NCBI RefSeq assembly: GCF_900090225.1
Contig: NZ_FMHY01000002.1
Location: forward strand, 1,612,001-1,676,000
Reading direction: 5' to 3'
From: Micromonospora eburnea
Lineage (GTDB): Bacteria > Actinomycetota > Actinomycetes > Mycobacteriales > Micromonosporaceae
DNA: 64,000 bases
A program made the position numbers and the translations under genes. The notes under the pieces are model-generated. The model was given only the letters and a program-made list of their open reading frames with translations, searched no databases and had not been told where the DNA came from. This document shows positions 50,110 through 59,328 of the stretch, one piece after another (positions within the stretch are counted from its first letter, which is position 1; each line of letters begins with the position of its first letter).

Positions 50110-52584
50110 TCACCGGCCGGTCCGTTCCACGCGGGCCGTGCGGGCGTCCTTGCGGACCTCGAAGCGGACCGGGATCCGCTCGGCCAGCGCCGGCACGTGG
50201 GTGACCACGCCGACCATCCGGTCGCCCCGGGCGGCCAGGCTCTCCAGGGTGGCCGCCACGGTGTCCAGGGTGGCCGCGTCGAGGGTGCCGAAACCCTCGT
50301 CGAGGACGATCGACTCCAGGCTCGCCGCGGTGGTCGACATCCCGGCGAGCTGCTCCGACAGCGCGAGGGCCAGCGCCAGCGACGCCTGGAACGTCTCCCC
50401 GCCGGACAGCGTCCGCACCCCGCGCCGCAGCCCGGCGTCGTGGTGGTCGACCACGAAGAACTCGCCCTTGTCGTGGACCAGGTCGTACTGGCCGCCCGAG
50501 AGTTCCCGCAGGATCCGCGACGCGCCGTCGACCAGCAGGTCCAACGCCTCGGCCAGCAGCCAGCGTTCGAAGTTGTTGGCCCGCAGGTGCCCGGCGAGGG
50601 CCCGGGCCACCTGGGCCTCCCGCTCGTGGCCGGCCCGCTGCTCGTGCAGCTCGGCGGCCTGCGCCCGGCGTTCCTCCAGCCGGCGCAGCTCCGCGTCGGC
50701 GCGCTCCACCGCCACCGCGGCGTCCCGCAGCGGGTCGCCGGGCGCGGCCAGCCCGGCGGCGGTGAAGAGCGCGGCGATCCGTGCCTCGACCTCGCTGGTG
50801 GCGGCCTCGGCCTGCCCGACCGTGGCGGCCAGCCCGTCCCGGTCGGCGCGTCGCCGCTCGGCCTGCTCACCGGCCCAGCCGGCCAGGGCCGCCCAGGCGG
50901 CGGCCACGTCGTCCCGGTCGGCGGCCGGCGGGCCGAACCGGGCCAGCTCGTCCCGGGTGGCGTCGAACTGGCGCCAGGCGCGCCGCAGCCGGTCCTCCGC
51001 GCCGTCGAGCGTGCTCCGCGCCCGGCGGGCGGCGTCCCGGCCGGCCCGCACCGCGCCGGCGGCCTCCTCCAGGGTGCGGCGTAGCCGGGCATGCTCGTCC
51101 AGCGCCTCCCGCAGCGCGGCCGGGGCGGCGGCGTCGGCGAGCTGCTCGTCCAGCTCGGTCAGCCGGGCCCGCAACTGGTCGTGCTCGGCGCGGGCGCCCA
51201 GCAGCACCCGGTCCAGCTCGCGGGCGGCGGCGTCGCGCTCCTGCACCACCCGTTTGGCCGCCTCGCTGGCCGTCCGGGCCGCCTTGCCGGCGGCGACCGC
51301 CCGGGCCACCGCCGACCCGGCCGGCATCGCCGGCACCCGGGACACCTCCTGCTCGCAGACCGGGCACGGGCCGCCCGCGACCAGGTGCGCCCGCAGCGCC
51401 ACCGCCTGGTCGGTGGCCTTCGCCTCCTCGTGCGCCCGGAACGCCGCCTCCAGCTCCGCCTCGGCCCGCTCGGCGGTCGCCCGAGCCGCCGCGAGGGCCC
51501 CGGCCGCCGCGTCGTGCTCGGTCTGCGCCGTGGTCACCGCCGCGAGAACGGTCGCCACCTCGCCGGTCAGCCGCTCCCGGTCGGCGTGCGCCTTGAGCAG
51601 CAGCCGCAGCGCGCTCTCGTCGCCGGCCGCGGCCAGCTCCCCGCGCAGCTTCTCCTCCCGCTCCTCGGCCAGCCCGACCGCCGCGGCGGCCTCGTCGGCC
51701 GCGCTCCGGGCCGCCGCCACCGCCCGCGCCAGCTCCGCGATCCCCTCGGGCGGGCGCACCTCGGCCAGCACGGTCAGCTCGGCGTCGAGCGCGGTCAGCG
51801 CCGCCGTCACCTCGCGCGCCGTCGCCCGGGCCCGGTCCAGCTCCGGTACGGCCACCGAGACCGCCTCGGCCAGCTCGCGCATCCGGTCCACCCGCTGCCC
51901 GGCGTCGGTCAGGGCCGCGTCGTCGACGTCGGCGAGGCCGCCGAGCATCTTGTCGACGGCCGCCAGCTTCGCCTCGGCCTGCCCGGCGCGCTCGGTGGCC
52001 TTCTTCTGCACCGCCTCGTAGACACCGAGGCCGAGCAGGTTGACCAGGATCTGCTGCCGGGTGGCCGGCTTGGCGTGCAGGAAGTCGGCGAACTGCCCCT
52101 GCGGCAGCACCACGCAGCTGGTGAACTGCTCGTACGGCAGCCCGACCGCGTCCAGCACCGCCTGCTCCATCTCGGCCGGGGTGCCGGCCACCACCTCGCC
52201 GAGATCCTCCGGGCTGAGCCCGGTGTCGAGCTTGGTGACGTCGAATCCGGCCGGCATGAGTTGGAGCCCGGCGTTGGCGGTCTTCACCGTGCCCCGGCCG
52301 TCCCGGCGGACCACCCGGGTGGCCACGTACCGGTCGCCGGCGGACTCGAAGACCAGCCGGACCCGGGCCTCGTTGGCCGACGGCGCGAGCGCGTTGGACA
52401 GGCCCCGGGCGCCGCCCCAGCGGGGCACCGTGCCGTAGAGGACGAAGCAGATCGCGTCGAGCACCGTCGACTTGCCGGAGCCGGTCGGCCCGACCAGGGC
52501 GAAGAAGTCCGCGTCGGTGAAGTCGACGGTGGTCTCCTCGCGGAAGACGGTGAAGCCCGCCATGTCCAGCCGCATCGGGCGCAT
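50110..52584 (-). CDS. sbcC: SbcC (Rad50-like) ATPase subunit of SbcCD nuclease
   Basis: 824 residues. N-terminal Walker A GPTGSGKST (about 32-40), Q-loop near VVLPQGQFADFLHA, long alanine-rich coiled coils on both sides of a zinc-hook CPVC (about 405-408), then signature LSGGETFQASLAL (about 728) and Walker B IVLDEGFGTLD (about 763). Shorter than the E. coli protein (about 1050) through shorter coiled coils. Forms the DNA-end tethering nuclease with SbcD. ATG 52584 overlaps the sbcD stop by one base. Third gene of the herA operon. Confidence 0.96.
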   Translation of the reverse strand: MRPMRLDMAGFTVFREETTVDFTDADFFALVGPTGSGKSTVLDAICFVLYGTVPRWGGARGLSNALAPSANEARVRLVFESAGDRYVATRVVRRDGRGTVKTANAGLQLMPAGFDVTKLDTGLSPEDLGEVVAGTPAEMEQAVLDAVGLPYEQFTSCVVLPQGQFADFLHAKPATRQQILVNLLGLGVYEAVQKKATERAGQAEAKLAAVDKMLGGLADVDDAALTDAGQRVDRMRELAEAVSVAVPELDRARATAREVTAALTALDAELTVLAEVRPPEGIAELARAVAAARSAADEAAAAVGLAEEREEKLRGELAAAGDESALRLLLKAHADRERLTGEVATVLAAVTTAQTEHDAAAGALAAARATAERAEAELEAAFRAHEEAKATDQAVALRAHLVAGGPCPVCEQEVSRVPAMPAGSAVARAVAAGKAARTASEAAKRVVQERDAAARELDRVLLGARAEHDQLRARLTELDEQLADAAAPAALREALDEHARLRRTLEEAAGAVRAGRDAARRARSTLDGAEDRLRRAWRQFDATRDELARFGPPAADRDDVAAAWAALAGWAGEQAERRRADRDGLAATVGQAEAATSEVEARIAALFTAAGLAAPGDPLRDAAVAVERADAELRRLEERRAQAAELHEQRAGHEREAQVARALAGHLRANNFERWLLAEALDLLVDGASRILRELSGGQYDLVHDKGEFFVVDHHDAGLRRGVRTLSGGETFQASLALALALSEQLAGMSTTAASLESIVLDEGFGTLDAATLDTVAATLESLAARGDRMVGVVTHVPALAERIPVRFEVRKDARTARVERTGR

Positions 52585-53732
52585 CAGTGATCCACCTCCT
52601 CGATCAGTTCGTCGAAGAGTTCCCGGACGCCCTCGTCGGCGTGGCCCCGGCTGGTCAGGTAGTCGGCGAACAGCTCCCGGGGCGAGCGGCCGGCCCGCTG
52701 GGCGGCCCGGGTGGCGCTGCCGGGCGCCGGCACCAGCTCCGGGTCGATCCGGATCTCCAGCGCCCGGGGCAGCAGCTCCTGCACCTCCTCGCGCAGCCCG
52801 GCGCGGGGTTGCTCGCGGACGTACACCCGCAGCCAGCCGTCGGGCGGGTCGATCTCGGCGAGCTGGGCCAGGGTGCCCCGGACCGTACGCAGCGGGGTGG
52901 CCCCGGGCACCGGCACCTCCCGGATCCGGGCGGCCGTCGTCGCGGTCACCTCGACCAGGGTGACCGAGCCGACGTTCTCCTGCTCACCGAAGTCGACGGC
53001 GAGGGGGCTGCCGCTGTAGCGGATCGGGCAGGGGCCGATGACCCGCTGCGAGCGGTGCAGGTGGCCCAGCGCCACGTAGTGCGCGTTGCCGGGGAACACC
53101 GTGGCCGGGACCGCGTAGCCCAGCACGGTGTGCGCGTCCCGCTCGCCGCCGCCGGTGCTCGCCCCGACCACGGTCAGGTGGGCGGTGACCAGGTGCACCC
53201 GGTCCGGCTCGGTGAAACCCTCGGCCAGCTTGGCCAGCACCCGGCCGAGGTGGTCGGCGTACGTCTGGTTGGCCTCGGCGGCGGTCAGCTCGTACATCTC
53301 GACGGCGCGGACGGCGTACCGCTGGGAGAGGAACGGCAGCGCGGCGAGCTGCCAGCGCTCGCCGGCGGCGGTGACCCCGTCGACGACGTGCTCGGCCGGG
53401 TTGTCGCGGACGCTGCCGCGCAGCGTGATCCCGGCGGCCTCGGCCCACGGGCGCAGCGCGTCCAGCGCCGGGCCGTTGTCGTGGTTGCCGCCGATCGCCA
53501 CCACATCCGCCCCGGTACGCCGCAGCGCGGTCAGCGCCCGGGTGACCAGCCGGGTCGCCTCCGGGGTGGGCGCGCCGGTGTCGTAGAGGTCACCGGCCAC
53601 GATGACCAGGTCGGGGCGCTCGGCGTTGGCGATCTCGATCACCTGGGCGAGCACCCGCGTGTGTTCCTCGGCGCGCGACTGCCCCTTGAGGACCTTGCCG
53701 ACGTGCCAGTCGGAGGTGTGCAGGATCTTCAT
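52584..53732 (-). CDS. sbcD: SbcD (Mre11-like) exonuclease subunit
   Basis: 382 residues. All phosphoesterase motifs are present: HTSDWHVG (about 5-12), AGDLYDTG (about 46-53), IGGNHDNG (about 80-87), a His in TAHLTVVG and GHLHRSQ. They bind two manganese ions and cut DNA ends and hairpins with SbcC. ATG 53732 lies 17 bp after the herA stop; the stop overlaps the sbcC start (TGATG). Confidence 0.96.
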   Translation of the reverse strand: MKILHTSDWHVGKVLKGQSRAEEHTRVLAQVIEIANAERPDLVIVAGDLYDTGAPTPEATRLVTRALTALRRTGADVVAIGGNHDNGPALDALRPWAEAAGITLRGSVRDNPAEHVVDGVTAAGERWQLAALPFLSQRYAVRAVEMYELTAAEANQTYADHLGRVLAKLAEGFTEPDRVHLVTAHLTVVGASTGGGERDAHTVLGYAVPATVFPGNAHYVALGHLHRSQRVIGPCPIRYSGSPLAVDFGEQENVGSVTLVEVTATTAARIREVPVPGATPLRTVRGTLAQLAEIDPPDGWLRVYVREQPRAGLREEVQELLPRALEIRIDPELVPAPGSATRAAQRAGRSPRELFADYLTSRGHADEGVRELFDELIEEVDH

Positions 53733-53749
53733 GGGTTGTCACCGCCTCC

Positions 53750-55498
53750 CTAGAACGGGATGTCGTCGTCGGCGCCGCCGGAGCCGACCACCGCGAACGG
53801 GTCGGCCGCCTGGGTGATCGAGCGCAGCGTCTCCGAGGGCGCCCGGCCGGCCTCGGAGACCCGGGTCGCCCAGGCCGGGAAGGGGAACTCCAGGCAGAGC
53901 GGCACCGGGATGTCGGGCTGGTTGACGAACATGGTGCCCGGCTTGGCCAGCAGCGCCCGTTGCCGCTGCGCCGGCGGGAGGAAGCCGTATTCCGGGCGGG
54001 ACGCCTCGGCCGGGTCGAGCCGGCCGACCACCCGGATCGCCGAGTTGGTGACGATCCGCCGCTCCACCTCGCTGGCGGTCTGCTGCGCGCCGACCAGGAT
54101 CACCCCGAGCGAGCGGCCCCGCTCGGCGATGTCCAGCAGCACCTCCTTGATCGGGGAGGAGCCCTCGCGTGGCGCGTACTTGTTGAGCTCGTCGAGGACG
54201 ACGAAGAGCAGTGGCTTGGCGGTGCCGGCCTTCTCCTTGCGTTCGAACTCGCTCTTGAGCGTCACGCCGACCACGAAGCGCTGCGCCCGGTCGGGCAGGT
54301 TGTGCAGGTCGACCACGGTGACCTGGGCGCTCTCCGACGTGTTGATCGAGTGCGGGCGGCGGGCGGCGAGGTCGCCGCGAATGAGCCGGCCGAGGTCCTT
54401 CTTGCTGCCGATCAGCCGGCGGGCGAACGCGTTGACCGTGCCCAGGCCGACCGCGCTGCCCGCCCAGTCGCCCCGGGTCTCGTCGTCGTTGAGCTGCTCG
54501 ACGATGTGGTCGACCAGGTCGGCGTACGACCCGAGCCGGACGCCGTCGACGCTCACCCCGCCGTCGGCGGGCTGGGCGTACCGGGCCAGGTGGGCGGCGA
54601 CCGAGTGGACCACCATCGTGTACTGCTGCCGCTCGTCGTCGGCGTCGGCGAAGACGTACGGCAAAAGACGGTCGGCGCAGAACTCGCACAGTGTCCAGTA
54701 GAAGCTGTCCACGCCGGTGAGCCGGCTGCTCACGTCCGGTGTGCCGGAGGAGTCGCCGACCCGGGGCGGCGCGTAGACCCGGACGTCGGGGAAGGCGCCG
54801 GCGGCCAGCCCGAGCCGCGCGTACCCGGCGCGGGTGGCGTCGTCGAGCCGGGCGTTGGGGTGGTCGAGGAAGAGCAGGTCCTCGCCCTTGACGTTGAAGA
54901 TCAGCGCCTTGGCGTTGACCGCGTCGCCGCCGAGCACCCCCGAGCGGAAGACCGAGTAGAGCAGGAACGTGGCGAAGCTGGTCTTGGTGGCGACCCCGGA
55001 GATGCCGGAGATGGAGACGTGCGCGCCCCGGGTGCCGTCGAGGAAGTCGGCGTTGAGGTAGACCGGGACGCCGTCGCGGCCCATGCCCATCGGGATGCGC
55101 CGCTCCATCCGGTCGAAGTGCAGCGCGCGGGCCCGGGCGTCGCCTTCGGCCCGGTGCACGACCGCGCCCGGGGTGGGCGGCACGTACAGCTCCGGGTCCA
55201 CCCGGGTGGTGGTGACCTCGGCGGCCTCCTGCACCTGGGCGGGCAGGGTGCCGTCGGCGATGGCGAAGACGTCGGAGTCGAACTGCGCCCCCTCGTGCCG
55301 GGCGCGGACCTGGGTGACCACCCCGGCGATCGTCACCGGCTCGCGGTCGGGCAGCTCGCGGCGGGTGACCACCACGTCGTCGAGCTGGAGGTAGCTGCCG
55401 GGGGAGACGGCCGTCCAGAAGGTGAGCGGGGTGGCGTCGGCGGTGCCGAGCACCCGGCCGACCTCGTCGCCCGGGCCGTCAAGCGGGTCGTCGGTCAT
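53750..55498 (-). CDS. herA: HerA-like DNA translocase with SSB-like C-terminal tail
   Basis: 582 residues. An N-terminal HAS-barrel-like region (GRVLGTADATPLTF, YLQLDDVVVT) is followed by a DUF87/HerA ATPase with P-loop GISGVATKTS (165-174), Walker B LFVVLDELNK (about 435) and a late arginine-rich NSAIRVVGRLDPAEA block. Hexameric HerA drives DNA for its nuclease partner NurA. The protein ends GGADDDIPF: the last six residues equal the acidic tip of bacterial SSB proteins. ATG 55498 has GGAG 9 bp upstream; first gene of the operon herA-sbcD-sbcC-nurA-methyltransferase. Separated from the acylase gene by 285 bp. Confidence 0.9.
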   Translation of the reverse strand: MTDDPLDGPGDEVGRVLGTADATPLTFWTAVSPGSYLQLDDVVVTRRELPDREPVTIAGVVTQVRARHEGAQFDSDVFAIADGTLPAQVQEAAEVTTTRVDPELYVPPTPGAVVHRAEGDARARALHFDRMERRIPMGMGRDGVPVYLNADFLDGTRGAHVSISGISGVATKTSFATFLLYSVFRSGVLGGDAVNAKALIFNVKGEDLLFLDHPNARLDDATRAGYARLGLAAGAFPDVRVYAPPRVGDSSGTPDVSSRLTGVDSFYWTLCEFCADRLLPYVFADADDERQQYTMVVHSVAAHLARYAQPADGGVSVDGVRLGSYADLVDHIVEQLNDDETRGDWAGSAVGLGTVNAFARRLIGSKKDLGRLIRGDLAARRPHSINTSESAQVTVVDLHNLPDRAQRFVVGVTLKSEFERKEKAGTAKPLLFVVLDELNKYAPREGSSPIKEVLLDIAERGRSLGVILVGAQQTASEVERRIVTNSAIRVVGRLDPAEASRPEYGFLPPAQRQRALLAKPGTMFVNQPDIPVPLCLEFPFPAWATRVSEAGRAPSETLRSITQAADPFAVVGSGGADDDIPF

Positions 55499-55783
55499 CG
55501 GCGGTCTCCGGTCGGCTGGTCGTCTCGGTCGCGGCGCACGAGGAGCATCCTGCCCGAGGGATGCGACAGGTTGCCACGCGACGCGGCGGACACCACGTGC
55601 CCGGCCGGCGGATCGTGCGCGGCGGAGTCGGCCGCTCACCGTGGGTGTGCGGCCCGGTCAGGCGTTTCGCCTGCTCGGTGCATTACCGCTTTTCTGTCCT
55701 CCATTGACGGTCTGGTATCGGATGTGATTGCGCACTAAGCTGCCGAGTTCTGTTGTGTCGTCTCATGTGGAAGGTGGAGGTCA

Positions 55784-58204
55784 ATGCGTCGAAGTCGTCA
55801 GATACTGTGCGGTTTGTTCACCGTTTCCGTATTGGTGGCCGTGCCGTCGACCAGCACGTCGGCCGCGCCGGTGGAATCGGACGTTACCGGCACGAAGGCC
55901 ACGGCGACCATTCGATACACCGAACACGGAATTCCGCACATCATCGCCGACGGTTTCACCGGTCTCGGATACGGCTACGGATATGCGGTCGCGAAGGACA
56001 ACATCTGCGTCCTCGCCAACTCGTACACGACCGTCCGCGCCCAGCGTTCGCGATTCTTCGGGCCCGGCGGCTCCGGCGACGTCACCGTCTCCTCGGCGAC
56101 CACCAACCTCGCCAGCGACCTCTACTTCCAGCAGGTCAACAACTCCGGCGTGGTGTGGAGCCTGGTGTCGCAGGCCGCGCCGAGGGGTCCCCAGCGGGAG
56201 GTCCGCGACATGGTCGCGGGCTACGTCGAGGGCTACAACCGCTATCTGCGTGACGTCGGCGGCGCGGCCGGGATCGGTGACCCGACCTGCCGTGGCGGTG
56301 AATGGGTCACCCCCATCACCGAAACGGACGTGTGGCACATGCTCCACGCCATGGCGACGTACGCCGGCACGGGCAGCATGGTGGACGGCATCGTCAACGC
56401 CAGGCCGGGCACCGCGACCGGCGGCCTGGCCGCGAACGCCGAGACCGCGGCCCGTTTCCGGGCCGGCCTCGATGAGCGTTTCGGGGAGAACTCCCCGGGC
56501 AGCAACGGGATCGCCGTCGGCGCGGCGGGCGCGGCCCACGACAACAGCATTCTGCTCGGCAATCCGCACTTCATCTGGCAGGGTGTCAACCGGTTCTGGC
56601 AGGCGCACCTGACCGTGCCCGGCAAGCTGAACGCCGCGGGCGCCGGCCTGCTCGGCACGCCGTTCCTCTCCATCGGCTTCAACGACAAGATCGCCTGGAC
56701 GCACACCTGGGCCGCCCCGGTGACGTTCGGCCTGTACGAACTCAGGCTCGCCCCCGACGACCCGACCTCCTACCTGGTGGACGGGAAGAAGGAGCGGATG
56801 CGCCGGACGAGCGTGTCGGTGCCGGTCAAGCAGCCGGACGGCAGGCTGGCCGTGGTCACCCGGACGCTCTACGCGACCCGTTACGGACCCGTGACGAGCA
56901 ACGCGGCGTCGATGGACCTGCCGTGGACCGGCACCTCGGCCTACGCCGTACGGGACGCCAACGCCACCAACATGCGGCTGATGAACACCTCGTTCGGGCT
57001 CGCCACCGCGCAGGACACCGCGGGCGTCGTCGACGCGCTCTCCCGTACCCAGGGTCTGCCGATCTTCAACACCCTGGCGGTCGACCGGTCCGGCAACGCG
57101 CTCTACGCCGACATCCAGGTGGTCCCGCACGTCACCGACGCGCTCGCCCAGCGCTGCGCCACGCCGCTCGGGCAGTACCTGTTCCACGTCGCCGGGCTGG
57201 CCCTGCTCAACGGCGCCGACTCGACCTGCGCCTGGGGAGCCGACTCCGACTCGGTCGAGCCGGGGCTGCTCGGGCCGTCCCGGATGCAGCGGCTGGTACG
57301 CCGGGACTACGTGACCAACTCCAACCAGAGCCCGTGGTTGTCCAACCCGCACGCGCCGATCACCGGTTACCAGCGGATCCTGGGTGACGTCTACACCGAG
57401 CGCACGCCGCGTACCCGGGAGTCTCTCCTCAGCGTCGAGGAGGGGCTGGCCGAGGGCGGCTTCACCGCGGCGTCGATGCGGCAGATGCTCTTCACCAACC
57501 GGAGCCGGGTCGCCGAGCTGGCGGCGGCGGACACCGCGCGGATGTGTGCGGAGTTCCCCGGTGGGCTGGCGCCCTCGACCGGCGGACCGGTCGACGTCAC
57601 CGGGGCCTGTGCCGCCCTGGCCAGCTGGGACCACACCTATTCACTGGACAGCCGCGGCTCCCTGCTCTTCGAGCGGTTCGTCATGAAGCTGGTGCCGAGC
57701 GCCCCGGTGCCGGCCTCCCTGCCGTGGCGGGTGCCGTTCGATCCGCAGGCGCCGCTGACCACGCCGAACACGCTCGACACCGGCCGGGCCGACGTGCAGC
57801 GGGCCTTCGGTGACGCCGTCGCCGAACTGCGTGCCGCGGGCATCCCGCTGGACGCCCGGCTCGGCGACCACCAGACGGTGACCCGGGGCAACCAGCGGAT
57901 CCCGCTTCCCGGCGGGTCGTGGCAGATGGGGATCCTGAACGTGGTCCACCCGGTATGGCACCCGCAGGCGGGCAACGTCGAGGTGGCCACCGGCAGCACC
58001 TACATCCAGGTGGTGGCGTTCGACGGGAGTGGCTGCCCGAACGTCACCACGCTGCTGGCGTCGTCGCAGTCGGCCGACCCGACGTCGCCGTACCACGCCG
58101 ACCAGACGGCGATGTTCTCGAACGGCCAGTGGGTGCAGAGCCGGTTCTGCGAGGAGTCCGACCTCGCCGCACCGGCGTCGCGGGTCGTACGGCTGACGAA
58201 GTAG
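55784..58204 (+). CDS. Secreted penicillin-acylase-family amidohydrolase (aculeacin A acylase-like)
   Basis: 806 residues. A signal peptide ends near STSAA (28). The alpha chain begins with TIRYTEHGIPHI, the usual start of Ntn acylases; autocleavage is predicted before Ser240 in SPGSNGIAVG. The beta chain has the catalytic His region FNDKIAWTHT, GNALYADIQ and a late YHADQTAMFSNGQW block. Family members deacylate penicillins, acyl-homoserine lactones or lipopeptides; sequence plan and length match the lipopeptide deacylases of Actinoplanes. GGAGG lies 4 bp before ATG 55784. It has its own promoter region and a hairpin after the stop. Confidence 0.92.
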   Translation: MRRSRQILCGLFTVSVLVAVPSTSTSAAPVESDVTGTKATATIRYTEHGIPHIIADGFTGLGYGYGYAVAKDNICVLANSYTTVRAQRSRFFGPGGSGDVTVSSATTNLASDLYFQQVNNSGVVWSLVSQAAPRGPQREVRDMVAGYVEGYNRYLRDVGGAAGIGDPTCRGGEWVTPITETDVWHMLHAMATYAGTGSMVDGIVNARPGTATGGLAANAETAARFRAGLDERFGENSPGSNGIAVGAAGAAHDNSILLGNPHFIWQGVNRFWQAHLTVPGKLNAAGAGLLGTPFLSIGFNDKIAWTHTWAAPVTFGLYELRLAPDDPTSYLVDGKKERMRRTSVSVPVKQPDGRLAVVTRTLYATRYGPVTSNAASMDLPWTGTSAYAVRDANATNMRLMNTSFGLATAQDTAGVVDALSRTQGLPIFNTLAVDRSGNALYADIQVVPHVTDALAQRCATPLGQYLFHVAGLALLNGADSTCAWGADSDSVEPGLLGPSRMQRLVRRDYVTNSNQSPWLSNPHAPITGYQRILGDVYTERTPRTRESLLSVEEGLAEGGFTAASMRQMLFTNRSRVAELAAADTARMCAEFPGGLAPSTGGPVDVTGACAALASWDHTYSLDSRGSLLFERFVMKLVPSAPVPASLPWRVPFDPQAPLTTPNTLDTGRADVQRAFGDAVAELRAAGIPLDARLGDHQTVTRGNQRIPLPGGSWQMGILNVVHPVWHPQAGNVEVATGSTYIQVVAFDGSGCPNVTTLLASSQSADPTSPYHADQTAMFSNGQWVQSRFCEESDLAAPASRVVRLTK

Positions 58205-58213
58205 TGATCCGGT

Positions 58214-58241
58214 GGAGCCGGGAGGGAGGCCTCCCGGCTCC
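58214..58241 (+). terminator. Hairpin terminator after the acylase gene
   Basis: Perfect 12-bp arms GGAGCCGGGAGG / CCTCCCGGCTCC with a 4-nt GAGG loop, 10 bp after the stop, no U-tract. The remaining 150 bp to 58391 hold nothing I can support. Confidence 0.75.
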
Positions 58242-58391
58242 CCGTCGAGGTGGTGAACGGGACGCCAGATCATGGAAGAGCAGCACGGGCGCGGGCACGC
58301 CTTCCCGGTGTGCCCGCGTCCGTGGCTGTGGCCGGGCGGGCTGTCCGCGTATCCGGGAGGCAGGCGGCTGCCCCGGACGGACGCCGGGCCG

Positions 58392-59177
58392 TCAGGCGGT
58401 GGGGGCGGCGCCGGCGGACGGTGCCGCGTCCACGTCGCGGGCGTAGCGGAGCAGCAGTACGCCGTCCTCGGCGGCCAGCACGTGGCGCAGCGGAAGCCGG
58501 CGCGGGGGGCTGTCGTCCCCGGCGGTGATCCGGCCGGGGCCGGCCCCGGCGAGCAGCGGTGCCACGGTCAGGCACAGCTCGTCCACCAGGTCGGCGGCGG
58601 TCAACGCGCCGAACAGGTACGGACCGCCCTCGCAGAGCAGTTGGGCCAGCCCGCGGCGGCGCAGCTCGGCGAGGCCGGCGGCGAGGTCCACCCGCTCCTC
58701 GCCGCAGCGGACGAGGTCGGCGACCTCGTCCAGTCCGGGCGGCGGCTCGACCCCGGTGCGGGTGAGCACCAGCGGCCGGACGGGCGCGTCGGCGAAGCAC
58801 GCCTGGGCCGGGTCCAGGTCGAGCGAGCCGGAGACGACCACCAGGGTCGGGTACTCGGGCAGCCCGTGCCCCCGCCGCCAGGCCCGGCGGTCCTCGCTCA
58901 GCCGGGCCGCCCGGTAGCCCTCGTGGCGCAGCGTGCCGGCGGCCACCACGAGCCCGTCGCAGAGCATCCGGAGCAGGCCGAAGACCCGCTTGTCCGGCTC
59001 GCCGGAGAGCCCGGCGGAGTAGCCGCCCAGGGCGACCGCGCCGTCGGCGCTGGCCACGAAGTTCATCCGCAGGTGGGGTCGGGTGGCGCGGCCGTAGAGG
59101 GCGGCCAGCTCCGGGTCGGTCAGCGGCCCGGCCGGGGGCGCCGGCCAGATCCGCGCGATCGGCGTACCCGTGCTCAT
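58392..59177 (-). CDS. Pyrimidine reductase family protein (RibD C-terminal domain)
   Basis: 261 residues. The dihydrofolate-reductase-like RibD-C fold shows PHLRMNFVASADGAVAL, LRMLCDGLVVAAGTLRHEGY, and LLCEGGPYLFGALTAADLVDELCLTVAPLL. In riboflavin synthesis it reduces the ribosyl side chain of the pyrimidine intermediate with NADPH. No deaminase domain is fused and no other rib gene is near, so a different reductase role is possible. ATG 59177 chosen as the last start before conserved sequence. Confidence 0.88.
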   Translation of the reverse strand: MSTGTPIARIWPAPPAGPLTDPELAALYGRATRPHLRMNFVASADGAVALGGYSAGLSGEPDKRVFGLLRMLCDGLVVAAGTLRHEGYRAARLSEDRRAWRRGHGLPEYPTLVVVSGSLDLDPAQACFADAPVRPLVLTRTGVEPPPGLDEVADLVRCGEERVDLAAGLAELRRRGLAQLLCEGGPYLFGALTAADLVDELCLTVAPLLAGAGPGRITAGDDSPPRRLPLRHVLAAEDGVLLLRYARDVDAAPSAGAAPTA

Positions 59178-59328
59178 TCGCCGGCCGGACCGGTGACCGG
59201 AGGGGTCGGTTCGGGGGTACGGTGCTGGCAGTCGCACCACTTCCGACCTGGACAGTCGTCGTGCCGTCGTTCCCGGCACGCTCGGCAGATCATGCTGGCA
59301 GCCTAGTGCCGAGGGAGGATGGGGCAGC

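Noticed and set aside
58272-59306. Plus-strand frame starting MEEQHGRGHAF before the RibD-type gene
   Set aside because: Mostly antisense to the RibD-C gene; the short unique start has no recognisable features.
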